This document shows positions 28,534-37,538 of a DNA stretch of 37,538 nt, piece by piece. A program made the translations under genes and the position numbers. A model generated the notes under the pieces. The model was not told the DNA's origin, did not search any database, and was given only the letters and a program-made list of their open reading frames with translations. This DNA is from a candidate division SR1 bacterium (GTDB taxonomy: Bacteria; Patescibacteriota; Gracilibacteria; Absconditabacterales; Absconditicoccaceae). Positions within the stretch are counted from its first letter, which is position 1; each line of letters opens with the position of its first letter. The stretch covers positions 15,533 through 53,070 of the forward strand of contig JAPLUV010000010.1 in NCBI GenBank assembly GCA_026397395.1, read 5' to 3'.

Positions 28534-31477
28534 ATGGATTTTCCCAAAAAGTATACTCACCAGAGTATCCAACAAGAACTTTTGACAAGACAAAAAAGAA
28601 ATAAGCTTTTTGGCAGCAAGGCCATCAAAAAAGCAGGTGAAAAGTGAACAATTACACTTCTCAGTTGACCGATATTAGTAGCTCCAACAACCACATCATA
28701 TAGTCAATTACTGCAAACCATCAAAGAAGATTGTATGGCGAGATATTTTCGTATGCTCGGGAAACAAGCTAATTACTCACCTCGATTTGGCTATCAAACA
28801 GGGAATAATCAGTGAGATGAGAAGAAGCACAACAACACACAACGAAGCAAAGATATAGAGAAACAGAAGAATAAACGAATCAGACAAATGATCTGGTTGG
28901 GTATTGGTTTTGACGAAAAAGAGTGTTTATCACTCCTCTCTCCCATCACGACTCGTAAGCTAAGAAATACTATCGATTATTATATGCAGGAATGATGGAT
29001 CAAAGATGATATGGCAATCAATTATCGATCCAATCAGAGACAGACCAATATTTCTCCAGAAGAAATAGCCCGAAAGAAAATCAAAGGGAAAATATATAAT
29101 ATCAGATATTTTGTCGATACCAAAAACATTACCATTGTAGTAGGAACCAACAGTCCAGAGACCATCTTTGGTGACGTAGCACTAGCAGTACATCCGGAAG
29201 ACAAGAGATACAAGAAATTGATTGGCCACAAGGTTATCATTCCAGTAATCAACAAAACTATTCCTGTCATTGGAGACGAGACCATAGATATCACCAAAAA
29301 CAATGGCGTCATGAGAGTCAGTCCTTGTCACGATACACGAGGATTACAGATAGCACAAAAACATAACCTCAAGACCAATACCTTTGCGATAGATCACAAT
29401 GGTTGTTTCACAAAACTTGCAGGAGATTTTGGAGAAAAAAAAGTAGCAGATTTTCTAGGAAATATCTTACAAAATCTAGAGGATATTCACAATTTGGAAT
29501 CCGTACATCAAGAGGAATTCGAGATCCCTACAGACAAGACGTCGGGAGAAAAACTCCAAGCCATTCTTTCTCAGCAACGATTTTTTGTGGTACCAGAAAA
29601 CGTTACTCAATCAACGGGAGAAGAAACAATGCTTCAGAGTATCAATATTCAGCCAACAATGTATCACGATCTGCGAGAAAAAACAGCCGACAATCAAACA
29701 AATATTCATTGGCCTATTAGTCAAAAAGACAGTATAGGAATAGCATTACCTGTATGGGAAAATGCAGAAGACAGTTATTTCGTAGGAGAATACGACATCA
29801 TCAATGCATCAGGGAGAAAGGCAAAAGGAAAAAAAATAATTCCTACCTTATTGCTCTTTAATCTCATAGCAGACAATCAACTCCCTACATTATTCAACAT
29901 AGAAAATCTTATAGAGCTCATGCTTTCTCCATGAACAGAATGACAAAACATTGGAGAAATGTATATGCAAGCATTTGAAGAAGAATTACCTAGAGGCTAC
30001 AAATCTGAGATCAATGAATTCATCAAACTTTTTGAATATGCAGAAACAGACCTTATCAAAGGAAAAAGTCTGACCAACTACGAAAAGTTTAGCATACAGT
30101 TGACGGACATATTGGACAAAACGTTTGGTGTAGTAAACAAAAAAGGAGGCAGATATTACTTTGATGTCGCAGCGATTATGGGAAGTAAAGAAGAACTTAT
30201 TGCTAGCACAGAGAAGTGCGAAAGCAGCCTAGCTACGAGTATTTTACTCTTACAACAGTCAGGGATATTGGATGCATTACAGGCAGAAAGAACCATTTTT
30301 TTGGGAACAGAAAAGGAAAAAAATACCATTATCAAAACCAATATATTAGGAAAATTAAAAACAGGACATGCACCACTACAGGATATTTTTCTCTTTTCTG
30401 AAGATAAACCCTGCAAAGCAGAATTGCGAGAAGAGCTCATCCAACAACGAGGATCAGATAATATTAGATTGCAAAGCATCACACAAGATATGCGAGAGAT
30501 TAATAGATTGACCAATGAAGAAGCAGAGAAACACGCAGCATTACTAAACAAAATATGGAACGCGTGCAGATATGTCCGAGCAAATTTCATTGACAGCAAA
30601 AAGAAAAAAAAAGGATGAAGAAAGAGATCTCAAAGAACTATGATGATCTTTAGAAAAGAAAGTGAGTAAAATGGATCCCAATGATTATCGAATGCTCTGC
30701 AGGATAAAAGATCTCTATACAGAGTTACCAGATTATTTGGATAAGAACAACATCTCACAACTCAGTGCCAAAGCCATCGAATGTATCAAAAAAGATTTCT
30801 GCGATAAATATCTAGAAATTATCAAAGTAAGAGAATCTGAAATCACAGAGAAAGTAGCTATCTTTTGTGTAGGGATGTTTCTTCAGATATTACATCCAGT
30901 TATTCCTTTTTTGACTGAAAAAATATGGGCCCTCTTTGGATTTGCATGATATATAGGCAATCAGAAATATACTAATTTCTTGGAGAAAGCTACCAAAAAT
31001 TACAAGACTCAACTCTTTATGGATATCATTGATAAATTTACTGCATTGAGAGAAAAGACTGGGCAAGCAAAACATCAAAAAGTAGATATATGTTTTCATG
31101 CATCTATGGACTTCATCCATTACATCAAAGAAAACGAAGACATAGTTACCAAGCTTATTAATACAGATCAAATCAATTATGTAGATAATGAAAAAGGACT
31201 TGCCTCATATGAAACCGACAGCATTATCGATGTAACTATAGGATTAAGAGCTATTGGAAAACCTATCAAAATAGTAGCAAATAAAGAATCATGGACAAAA
31301 GAATTAGCAAGAAAGCAAGAAGAGCTACAGGAAATTAGAAATCTTACAAGCAAACTCTCCTTAGACAAAAAGAATAAAAAAATTATTGAAAAGAAAAAAG
31401 AAGAAATGTTGGAGCTTAAAAAAGGAATAGAAAAATTAGAGTTTGAAATTAAAAAGAGTAAGATGAATGAAAAATAG
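28534..31477 (+). pseudogene. Valyl-tRNA synthetase-like protein, catalytic motifs lost, frameshifted
   Basis: About 980 codons if one base is skipped in the A9 run at 30604-30612; otherwise frame 1 stops at 30667-30669 and the rest lacks a good start. ValRS order is clear: RYFRMLG near 70-76; IYNIRYF; editing domain with SPETIFGD (207-214), LAVHPEDKRYKKLIGHKV, IPVIGDETID and SPCHDTRG (263-270); LNKIWNACRYVRANF (from about 671); then LQILHPVIPFLTEKIWALF and a C-terminal coiled coil. But the HIGH segment reads APTTTSYSQLL (50-60) and the KMSKS position DKPCKAELR (near 622), so aminoacylation is not expected. In the editing site Arg of TTRPET is Ser and the second Asp of HDxxD is Gly. The frame is open over 680 codons with TGA=Gly, so this was under selection before or despite the indel. 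Confidence 0.8.
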
Positions 31478-31524
31478 TGGTGAGTACAGAGTATCTAGTA
31501 TCAAGATAGGTTTTTCACTATTTA

Positions 31525-31552
31525 CATCTCACTACTCACATCTCACTACTCA
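31525..31552. repeat. Exact 14-bp tandem duplication
   Basis: CATCTCACTACTCA at 31525-31538 is repeated exactly at 31539-31552, between the ValRS-like gene and the terminator. Confidence 0.85.
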
Positions 31553-31557
31553 ATACT

Positions 31558-31599
31558 AAAAAAGTGACCACTACTCCGAAAGGACAATGGCCACTTTTT
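31558..31599 (+). terminator. Bidirectional terminator between convergent genes
   Basis: AAAAAAGTGACCA pairs with TGGCCACTTTTT (one mismatch), 17-base loop. A-run and T-run flanks let it serve both the ValRS-like gene and the minus-strand DsbA-like gene. Confidence 0.7.
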
Positions 31600-31636
31600 C
31601 ATATATTCTAAGATCTAAGTTTTAAGTATTTGCAAT

Positions 31637-32494
31637 CTATTTACCCAAGATACCATCGATAATTTTTTCAAAATCTGCTGAAGGATATGCACCAGCAAGA
31701 AGTTGGAAGGTACCTTTCTGATTATCTACGATAACATTACCAGGTGTTCCATTAACTCCAAACCCATTACCTTCTTGTGTTTGTGCAGCAACGGTTGCAA
31801 GTGTTTCTGGGCTCGTAAGACAGCTAGTAAATTTAGCCTTATTGACACCAAGCTTAACTGCAATATCAGTAACGTTAGCTTCAGTAAATTCGGATGCTTT
31901 AAATGCTTCAGCAAGATATGCATAGAATTTATCAGCACCAGCTAATTTACCTACACAGACTGCGCCTTGTGCTCCGATAGGAGCAGTAGGATGAAGTTGT
32001 GGTAATGGCATTTGTCTAAATTCCATGTTTACATCATTAGGATATTTTTTGAGTAAGTTCTCGACAGTCTGGGCTGCAAAATGTCTTTTACAGAAAGGAC
32101 AAAGCAGATCAGAATATTCGATAACAGTAATTCTTGCACTTTTATTTCCCTTGATATATCCATCTTTTTCGATGGCAGCGAATTTTGCTGCATCACCAGC
32201 AGTAGCAGGAGCAGTAGCTGTAGTGTCTTGTGTAGGTTGAGTCGTAGGTGCTTGTGCTCAATTCAAATTAGCTAAAGCTTGTTCGATAGACGCCTTGTTT
32301 TGTTGTTTATTTTGATCTGATTCATACAACTGTTTTACCAAAGCCATATTTTCTGATCCTCCAACCTTGAGTGTTTCTAATCGAAGTGCATCTCTTTTGA
32401 AGAAAGCAACATAAATCGTAAGCAATAGATTGATACCGAGGAATATTGCTATCAATAGACTAGTTTCAACTTTTTTTCCCTTAAACTTAAACAT
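31637..32494 (-). CDS. Membrane-anchored DsbA-family thiol-disulfide oxidoreductase
   Basis: 285 aa. One N-terminal helix (LLIAIFLGINLLLTIYVAFF) anchors a juxtamembrane segment LETLKVGGSENMALVKQLY, a Gln/Thr/Ala-rich linker, then a thioredoxin-fold domain from about 110: ITVIEYSDLLCPFCKRHF with the active CPFC at 132-135, and a cis-Pro loop NGTPGNVIV. This is the Thioredoxin_4/DsbA type, whose members introduce or shuffle disulfides in exported proteins. One TGA=Gly (LNGAQAP, 32258-32260 region). It follows the small Cys-rich membrane protein by 48 bases and both share the KVGGxxNxxLVKQ motif, so they probably work together. Likely clients: the Cys-rich proteins at 5473-7251 and 35306-37261. 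Confidence 0.92.
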
Positions 32495-32542
32495 TAATCT
32501 TACAGTAAGAATATAAAATGAGACATAACAAACATCAAAAAA

Positions 32543-32929
32543 TTACTTTACAGGAGTTACTGTAGGTTGTGCTTCTGCAGTTTGTGTCTGAACAGATGGT
32601 ACTTGTGCAGATGGAGCTTGAACAGCTGGAGTCTGATACTGTTGAAGTGCAGCTTGGATTTGTTGTGATTGTCCATCTTGGAATGCCTTAGTGTTGTAGA
32701 TTTGTTTTACTAATTTGTAATTAGCTTCACCTCCTACTTTCATCGCCTCCATATGAGTATATTGGCGGTAAAACATAATAAGAACAATAAGATTAACTAA
32801 TAGAAGAAGTCCTCCAATAAGATGACAAACGCGTTTTCCGCAACACATACCTGCAGAACAGTGTTCTCCAGACATTTTTCTTGTTTCTACATGAACAGCA
32901 GCATCTTTTGCTTTTTTAGTGAATGGCAT
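32543..32929 (-). CDS. Small Cys-rich single-pass membrane protein, partner of the DsbA-like gene
   Basis: 128 aa from the ATG at 32927-32929 (start preferred over one 12 bases upstream, since MPFTKKAKD is a better N-terminus). No TGA. A short soluble N-terminus bears four cysteines (EHCSAGMCCGKRVCH), then one helix (IGGLLLLVNLIVLIMFY). The segment MKVGGEANYKLVKQIYNT matches the juxtamembrane segment of the next gene (LKVGGSENMALVKQLY), so the two share an ancestor for that part. The tail is a Gln/Ala/Pro/Thr linker. The cysteines sit before the helix, so they face the cytoplasm if the N-terminus is inside. Function unknown; possibly a redox partner of DsbA. Confidence 0.82.
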   Translation of the reverse strand: MPFTKKAKDAAVHVETRKMSGEHCSAGMCCGKRVCHLIGGLLLLVNLIVLIMFYRQYTHMEAMKVGGEANYKLVKQIYNTKAFQDGQSQQIQAALQQYQTPAVQAPSAQVPSVQTQTAEAQPTVTPVK

Positions 32930-33074
32930 TTTATAATACATAAAAAATAAAAAGTTTCATTGAGAATAGTAATTTATCGTAGCAAAACAAGAGCTAAGAG
33001 CCAACCTTAAATGAAATTGAGTTGACAAAAACGAAATTTTGTGTTACAAATTTTCAGATCGGAGATGGGACGTT

Positions 33075-33123
33075 ATAGATAGTAGGCTGGACTAAATACT
33101 AACATCTAAGCACTACTATCTAT
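33075..33123. repeat. Inverted repeat spanning the rarA stop codon
   Basis: ATAGATAGTAG (33075-33085) and CTACTATCTAT (33113-33123) pair perfectly over 11 bp. A T7 run follows on the plus strand, so it could act as a terminator antisense to rarA, but no plus-strand gene precedes it. The rest of 32930-33105 has no gene I can see. Confidence 0.6.
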
Positions 33124-34305
33124 ATATTTTTTTCCTTTTAATTCATCAGGCATATGCTGTTGATCTTTTGCACTTGGATCATCATGAACATATTTATAGC
33201 CTTCACCATATCATTCATCTTTCATTAATTGGGTTGGTGCATTGCGAATGTTTTTGGGTACAGACAAATTACCATATTTTTCTATATCCGCAATCGTGGC
33301 TAAATCTACACGATACGCTATATTATTCTTCTTAGCTTTAGCCAAATAGATGGCAAGTTGCATCAAAAATACTCTACACTCTGGCATACCAATTTTGGCA
33401 ATGGCATTATACACTTCGTTAGCGAGCAACAATGCATTATTATCTGCAGGTCAAATATCTTCTGATGCAAAACGCAAAAGTCTTCTCGCAATATACAGCG
33501 GATCCTCGCCTCCCATGAGCATTCTCTGGATTCGATAACAAGCTGCATCAGCATCCGAGTCACGCAATGATTTATGTACTGCTGAGATAATATTATAATG
33601 TTCTTCACCATCTCTATCATAATACACCTGCTTTTGTCATGAAGAAAGAATATCTTGATCAGTGAGTTCTCACTGTTTTTTCAGAAGCAATGTCGATTCC
33701 AATAAATTCAATGCATTACGCAAATCGCCGTTCCCGAGCTTCGCTATGAGATGGAGATTTTCGTCAGAGATAGAAGTACCGGGAAATTCTTTCAGAATAC
33801 GTGGTCGATTTTGGGAGATAGACGTCACAATATCTTGTTCAGAAATTTTCTCAAATACAAACACCCTACATCTACTCAGCAACGCATTGTTGATCGTAAA
33901 ACTGGGATTTTCTGTGGTCGCACCTATGAGAATAATGATTCATTTTTCTACAAAAGGAAGCAAGGTATCTTGCTGTGCTTTATTCCAACGATGGATTTCG
34001 TCCAAAAAAATAATAGTCTGTTTACCGTATTGACGGTTGAGCTTGGCTTGTTCGATCAGCTTTACCACATCTTCTTTTTTGCTCGAGACTCACGACAAAG
34101 GAAAAAAATCTGCTTGAAGAGTTTGCGAAATAATATGTGCCATAGTGGTTTTACCACATCACGGAGGTCCTCGAAAAATCATAGAAGGCACATTTCCATT
34201 TTGGAGAAAAACACGAATAGGCTTATTTTCGCCGACAAGATGAACCTGTCAGACAAACTCGTCTAAGCTTTGTGGCCTGAGAAATGACGCTATCGGCTCT
34301 AACAT
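33106..34305 (-). CDS. rarA: Replication-associated recombination AAA+ ATPase RarA (MgsA)
   Basis: 399 aa, ATG at 34303-34305, TAG at 33106-33108. RarA is a clamp-loader-like AAA+ protein acting at stalled forks. The start ([21 protein letters not shown]) fits the family. Walker A GPPGCGKTT is at 46-54 with its second glycine TGA; Walker [11 protein letters not shown] at 98-107; sensor-1 GATTENPSF at 128-136; the SRC arginine finger motif (ALLSRCRVF) near 142; sensor-2 area [12 protein letters not shown]; the C-terminal tetramerisation domain includes [38 protein letters not shown] and a closing PDELKGKKY. Length and order are standard. Confidence 0.96.
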
Positions 34306-34333
34306 TATTGAATAGTTAATGTTCAAATATTTT

Positions 34334-34453
34334 TCGAATTATTCCGAATTTCCGAAACAATTTGTAAATTTTTAAATTTTATAATTTGTAAATTGTAAAT
34401 TGTTTTGGAATAATTTGGTAACCAGCCTACCGGCAGGCAGGTTCGAACATTCG
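34334..34453. repeat. AT-rich intergenic repeat, copy B
   Basis: Shares with copy A (reverse complement of 9081-9185) the blocks CGAATTATTCCGAATT, CCGAAACAATTTGTAAATTT, TTGGAATAATTTGGTAA and GTTCGAACATTCG. Between the last two lies a GC insert ACCAGCCTACCGGCAGGCAG that can fold on itself. Confidence 0.6.
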
Positions 34454-34458
34454 TAAAT

Positions 34459-34848
34459 TTATTCCGCAATCTCAAGCTTCTGTCTTTCTCCTTCTAGTTC
34501 AAGTTGATCTATTTTATTGAGAATTTTATCCTCTGTATACAATCGGAAATTTACATTACCCACTTCATCCAATTCCAAAACATCTGGCGATTGGATAATG
34601 CCAACTTTTTTGCTAGGAAGTTCTATGATATAATTCAACTTCTGATCAGCTCCGAGAAAACATTGGATACCGATTCCATTGATATCATATTCACCTGGAT
34701 AATCTACTAATGGATAATCAAGCTTCTCATAGCGCATATCTTCGCCCATGATTTGTGCTAAATTGATATACTTTTTGTTAGGCTGTGTATATCCGTAAAA
34801 CAATTTGTGATCGATAATAAATCCATCTTTGTGTGCTACATTAATCAT
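34459..34848 (-). CDS. Small protein resembling a fragment of a metallo-beta-lactamase fold
   Basis: 129 aa, ATG at 34846-34848 chosen over an in-frame upstream start that would translate a stretch with no coding look. It contains YPLVDYPGEYDINGIGIQ, similar to the [YF]PGEYE[VI]xG segment of the UlaG-like/Lactamase_B_3 fold (PF13483), and IIELPSKKVGIIQSPD. The zinc-binding HxHxDH is absent, so it is either a shortened non-catalytic protein or a remnant. No TGA. Confidence 0.65.
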   Translation of the reverse strand: MINVAHKDGFIIDHKLFYGYTQPNKKYINLAQIMGEDMRYEKLDYPLVDYPGEYDINGIGIQCFLGADQKLNYIIELPSKKVGIIQSPDVLELDEVGNVNFRLYTEDKILNKIDQLELEGERQKLEIAE

Positions 34849-34879
34849 AAGTATTAGGTTAAAGATAAAAGAGTAAAGA

Positions 34880-35242
34880 TTAAAGGTTTTGGGAAGCTTT
34901 CTTGATAAAAGCATTAATCATTTTGTGTATTTGCACTAATTCTCAAACTATTTCGTCAAATTGTACTTGTTCGATATAATCAAGCTCTTTTAAAATATAT
35001 AATTGTGTTTTTAATTCACTACAACTACCTCTAGAAATATAAAGGAATCTAATGAGTTCTTTTTGTGTCTCTCTATCAGCTCATTCAGCTATATTACTAG
35101 CTATACTTATAGAAGCTCTTTGAATTTGATCTCTAAATCAATAATTATTTTTTATATATTTATTTGTATCACAGAACTTATAAATATCTCTTGCAAACGA
35201 AACAGCTCTTTTCCAAACGGTAATATTTTCTATAGTGGTCAT
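34880..35242 (-). CDS. Four-helix bundle protein (23S rRNA intervening-sequence protein family)
   Basis: 120 aa. Matches PF05635: ITVWKRAVSFARDIYKF at the start, FRDQIQRASISIASNIAEGADR in the middle (glycine of AEG is TGA), then ELIRFLYISRGSCSELKTQLYI. Family members were first found in intervening sequences of 23S rRNA genes and are also common as free-standing genes; biochemical function is unsettled. Here it is free-standing between the beta-lactamase-like fragment and the Cys-rich membrane proteins. Confidence 0.9.
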
Positions 35243-35305
35243 GTTTTAAATCGCAAAGAATAAAACACATCTTTCGCCTATCATCTTTTGTCTTTCGTCT
35301 ATCTT

Positions 35306-36112
35306 CTATCCGAAGAAGTTTGGATTGACAAGACGAAGAATAACTCCAGATGCACCGAGAATTGCCAGTCCTATAGCAACCTTAACAATCATATCTTTCC
35401 CTCATTTTGCATCACCTGTTGACCACATAACTCCAGCCACAATAATCAGAATAAATGAGGCCACAAGTATAACACTTATGACTATTTTTACAAGAGCAGT
35501 AATAAGTACTGGAAAAGCAGTAGTTTCATTGATTTTGGAGGCAGGATCTTGTGAAGATGATTCTAGACAGTCACCAATAAAGGGGATACTTGTACTAAGT
35601 TTTGTACCACAACACACTTCTTTGAGCGTACATAATCCACATTTCGTTTTTCATTATACCTCATCATAATAGTCTCCTCGTAATGGCTTACATTCACAAG
35701 ATACACCAAGAGCTGTCACGACAGCATTTGGATCTCAATTTAGACTAGATGTGACTACATTACATGGAGTAGCGACACTACCTGTTGTAGTACATTTTTG
35801 TGTACACTTATCTTGTCTCAACGTTGGTTCCATAGCTGCAAGTCAAGGATCTGCAAGACAGGACGAAAGACAGTCAGTATTTGTTTGTGTTGTTGTTGTC
35901 TGAGATGGATCGGGTGTAGGTGTTGGTTTGAGCACACATTCATATCTATCGGTAGATCAGAAGCTTCAATCAGCAGGAATAAGTGTACAAGCTTCTGTAG
36001 CAAGACAAGTAACACCGCCATCATGACAATTAGCAGTCTGAGCCAATGAAACATTTCCCAATCACAAAAACACAAAGGAAAGTAAACTCATGATAAGGAG
36101 ATATTTTTTCAT
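35306..36112 (-). pseudogene. Cys-rich exported protein with two C-terminal helices (VirB2/TrbC-like), in-frame UAA
   Basis: 269 codons from the ATG at 36110-36112 to a TAG at 35306-35308, but codon 153 is TAA (35654-35656), directly before TGA. The frame continues on both sides as a paralogue of the 36143 gene: before the stop GDYYDEV, after it GKTKCGLCTLKEVCCGTKL, against GEYYDAKLKKNRCGLCT in the neighbour, where the stop aligns with Leu (TTA to TAA would be one change). A signal peptide (LLIMSLLSFVFLGLG) precedes a Cys-rich part; the C-terminus has two helices (LITALVKIVISVILVASFIL and KVAIGLAILGASGVIL) separated by TGDAKGG, as in VirB2/TrbC pilins. It may be an error, a decayed copy, or two separate cistrons. 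Confidence 0.8.
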
Positions 36113-36142
36113 GCTACACAGATACAAATAAATCACCATATA

Positions 36143-37261
36143 TTAACCAAAAAAGTTTGGATTGATAAGACGAAGAATGACTCCAGATGCACCAAGAAGT
36201 GCCAATCAGATGGCAACTTTGATAATCATATCCTTACCTCACTTCGCATCGCCAGTTGCTATCATGACTCCAGCGACGACAATAAGTACAAACGACGCAA
36301 TCAAGATGACACTAACCAATATTTTAACCAAAGCAGTAACAAGCGTAGGAAATGCTGTTGTCTCATTGATGGTAGAATTGGAAGCTTGTGTAGATGATTC
36401 TATACAGTCGCCAATAAATGGAATCTTGGTATTTAGTTTAGTCCCGCAACAGACATCTGTACGAGTACACAATCCACATCTATTTTTCTTCAACTTAGCA
36501 TCATAATATTCTCCATATGTTGGGTTGCATTTACAAGCAGTCCCCATCAGTGTGCCCGTAGCATTTACATCACCACTGAGATCCGAACTAGCAACCTTAC
36601 AGGCAGAAGTTGCTGCTGGAGGAGTTGAGGAAGCACACTCTTGTGCACAGACAGATTCACTTTTTCCTCATTGTAGGCATATAGTTATACAATTAGAAGT
36701 CGAGGTAGAATCAATAAGCGTAGTTGATGCTTCCTGACAAGCATATGGATTATCTGTATCTCAAGGATTCGGTTGACAAGATTGTCATCATGTACAAAGA
36801 CCTCCACATTGATCACTTCAAGTTTGAGAGTTTCAAGTTTTACAACTCCAAGCCTGATCAGATTTATCACACGTCCCTCACGGGCAATCAGAATCACTTC
36901 TACATTGCACTCGTTTAAGAGAGTTGTTTCACACATCCTGACAATATAAAAGGTATTCTCATTGTTGCATTGTTTCTCAACCAGTACATTCTTTTGCTCA
37001 TATATCGAAACAAGAATAACTATAAGTACAAGGGTATTGATATGTCATAGCATTATTATCTACACTATTACAAGTATATTTTTCAAATGTACATTCTTGT
37101 ACTTTGCCATTCATAGGGGTTTGTTTTTGTTCTGTGGAATTTAGTGTACACGTATCCCCATCTTTAGCAGATTGTATAGGGCAACCAGCTCAATACGAAA
37201 CACTTCCCAATCACAAAAAGACCAAAGAGATCAAAATAATGAGAAGGAAACTTTTTTTCAT
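36143..37261 (-). CDS. Cys-rich exported protein with VirB2/TrbC-like C-terminal membrane region
   Basis: 372 aa, ATG at 37259-37261, TAA at 36143-36145. A signal peptide (LLIILISLVFLGLGSVSYG) leads a long Cys-rich ectodomain with more than 30 cysteines, e.g. CRSDSDCPGGTCDK and CKCNPTYGEYYD. At least 15 TGA=Gly codons fall here. The C-terminus (PTLVTALVKILVSVILIASF, then KDMIIKVAIGLALLGASGVI) is nearly identical to that of the 35306 gene and matches the two-helix layout of conjugative-pilin/type IV secretion VirB2 proteins found in many CPR genomes. Function inferred only: a membrane-embedded, disulfide-rich surface protein, possibly a pilus or appendage subunit. It precedes its paralogue by 30 bases on the same strand. 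Confidence 0.87.
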
Positions 37262-37283
37262 AAACAACGATGAAACAATAAAG

Positions 37284-37538
37284 TTAGGCAACCATTTCGT
37301 TGATAATTTCATTTACCAATCCAGCATCTATTTCAGATTTGTAGTTTGCCATCAATTCTTTCATCAGCAAGCCTCTCTGTGTTTTGAGGTCTGCGATGTT
37401 GTGTTCAGTTATAAGTTTTTGGATCAATTCTGTGGTCTGTTCTTTGTTCATGGTAGCAGGTAAATACGCTTCCAAAATGACTTTTTTCTGTTTTTCTATC
37501 TCAATATCCTCGAGCTTTTCAGCTTTCTCCAAGTAGCC
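37284..37538 (-). CDS. yqeY: GatB/YqeY domain protein, C-terminal part (5' end outside window)
   Basis: The last 84 codons, ending at TAA 37284-37286. EAYLPATMNKEQTTELIQKLI and LMKELMANYKSEIDAGLVNEIINEM fit the tail domain shared by YqeY and the GatB subunit of the tRNA-dependent amidotransferase. The visible portion is all YqeY-like, so a free-standing YqeY is more likely than GatB, but the N-terminus is not seen. No TGA. Confidence 0.85.
   Translation of the reverse strand, partial: GYLEKAEKLEDIEIEKQKKVILEAYLPATMNKEQTTELIQKLITEHNIADLKTQRGLLMKELMANYKSEIDAGLVNEIINEMVA

Noticed and set aside
31525-31552. A possible CRISPR array
   Set aside because: Only two abutting 14-bp units without spacers; not a repeat-spacer array.
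34430-34455. A GGTTCGAAC motif like a tRNA T-loop
   Set aside because: The flanking bases do not form the T-stem, and no acceptor or anticodon arm is present; it belongs to the AT-rich repeat.

Overview
The window reads as bacterial DNA translated with UGA as glycine (NCBI table 25). Read with the standard code nearly every gene shatters; read with UGA=Gly the pieces fuse in one frame into full-length, recognisable proteins. UGA falls on glycines that families never change: RarA Walker A, the KsgA SAM loop, the PPDK N-terminus, the GNAT RGKGYG loop and a lipobox. That code, the low GC and the many surface proteins with signal peptides point to the Patescibacteria/CPR lineages Gracilibacteria (BD1-5) or Absconditabacteria (SR1); the sequence does not let me choose between them. 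No rRNA, tRNA or CRISPR was found.

Layout. 1-7251: surface proteins. A LamG-type protein cut by the window edge, two paralogous membrane-anchored Ig-like proteins, a convergent WxL-like exported protein, and a long protein with four Cys-rich repeats and a C-terminal SLH-like region. 7421-10658 (minus): a Wzx/MurJ-type flippase, a small membrane protein and KsgA, with mobile-looking inverted repeats between them. 10789-11799 (plus): two short genes without any UGA, one a lipoprotein of Bacteroidota style. 11902-14544 (minus): pyruvate phosphate dikinase. 14947-20994 (plus): a co-directional run of MltG, aldo/keto reductase, chloramphenicol-phosphotransferase-like kinase, nitroreductase, GNAT acetyltransferase, an unknown protein and a metallo-beta-lactamase-fold RNase that is damaged. 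21509-24118: a DUF3160 lipoprotein between two GC-rich hairpin repeats. 24469-28472: a MEMO-CapA fusion and two surface proteins. 28534-31477: a valyl-tRNA synthetase-like protein lacking both catalytic signatures and broken by a frameshift at an A9 run. 31637-37538 (minus): a DsbA-like oxidoreductase and a small partner, RarA, a beta-lactamase-fold fragment, a four-helix bundle protein, two Cys-rich VirB2/TrbC-like membrane proteins (one with an in-frame UAA) and the C-terminus of a YqeY/GatB-tail protein.

Taken together the window is mostly cell envelope: adhesin-like exported proteins, many rich in cysteine, with the disulfide machinery to fold them, a lipid-linked-glycan flippase and the peptidoglycan chain terminator MltG. 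Core functions are interspersed. The intergenic spaces carry several families of short repeats, two copies of which have entered the ksgA reading frame. Three genes are interrupted by a UAA or a homopolymer indel; some of these may be assembly errors.
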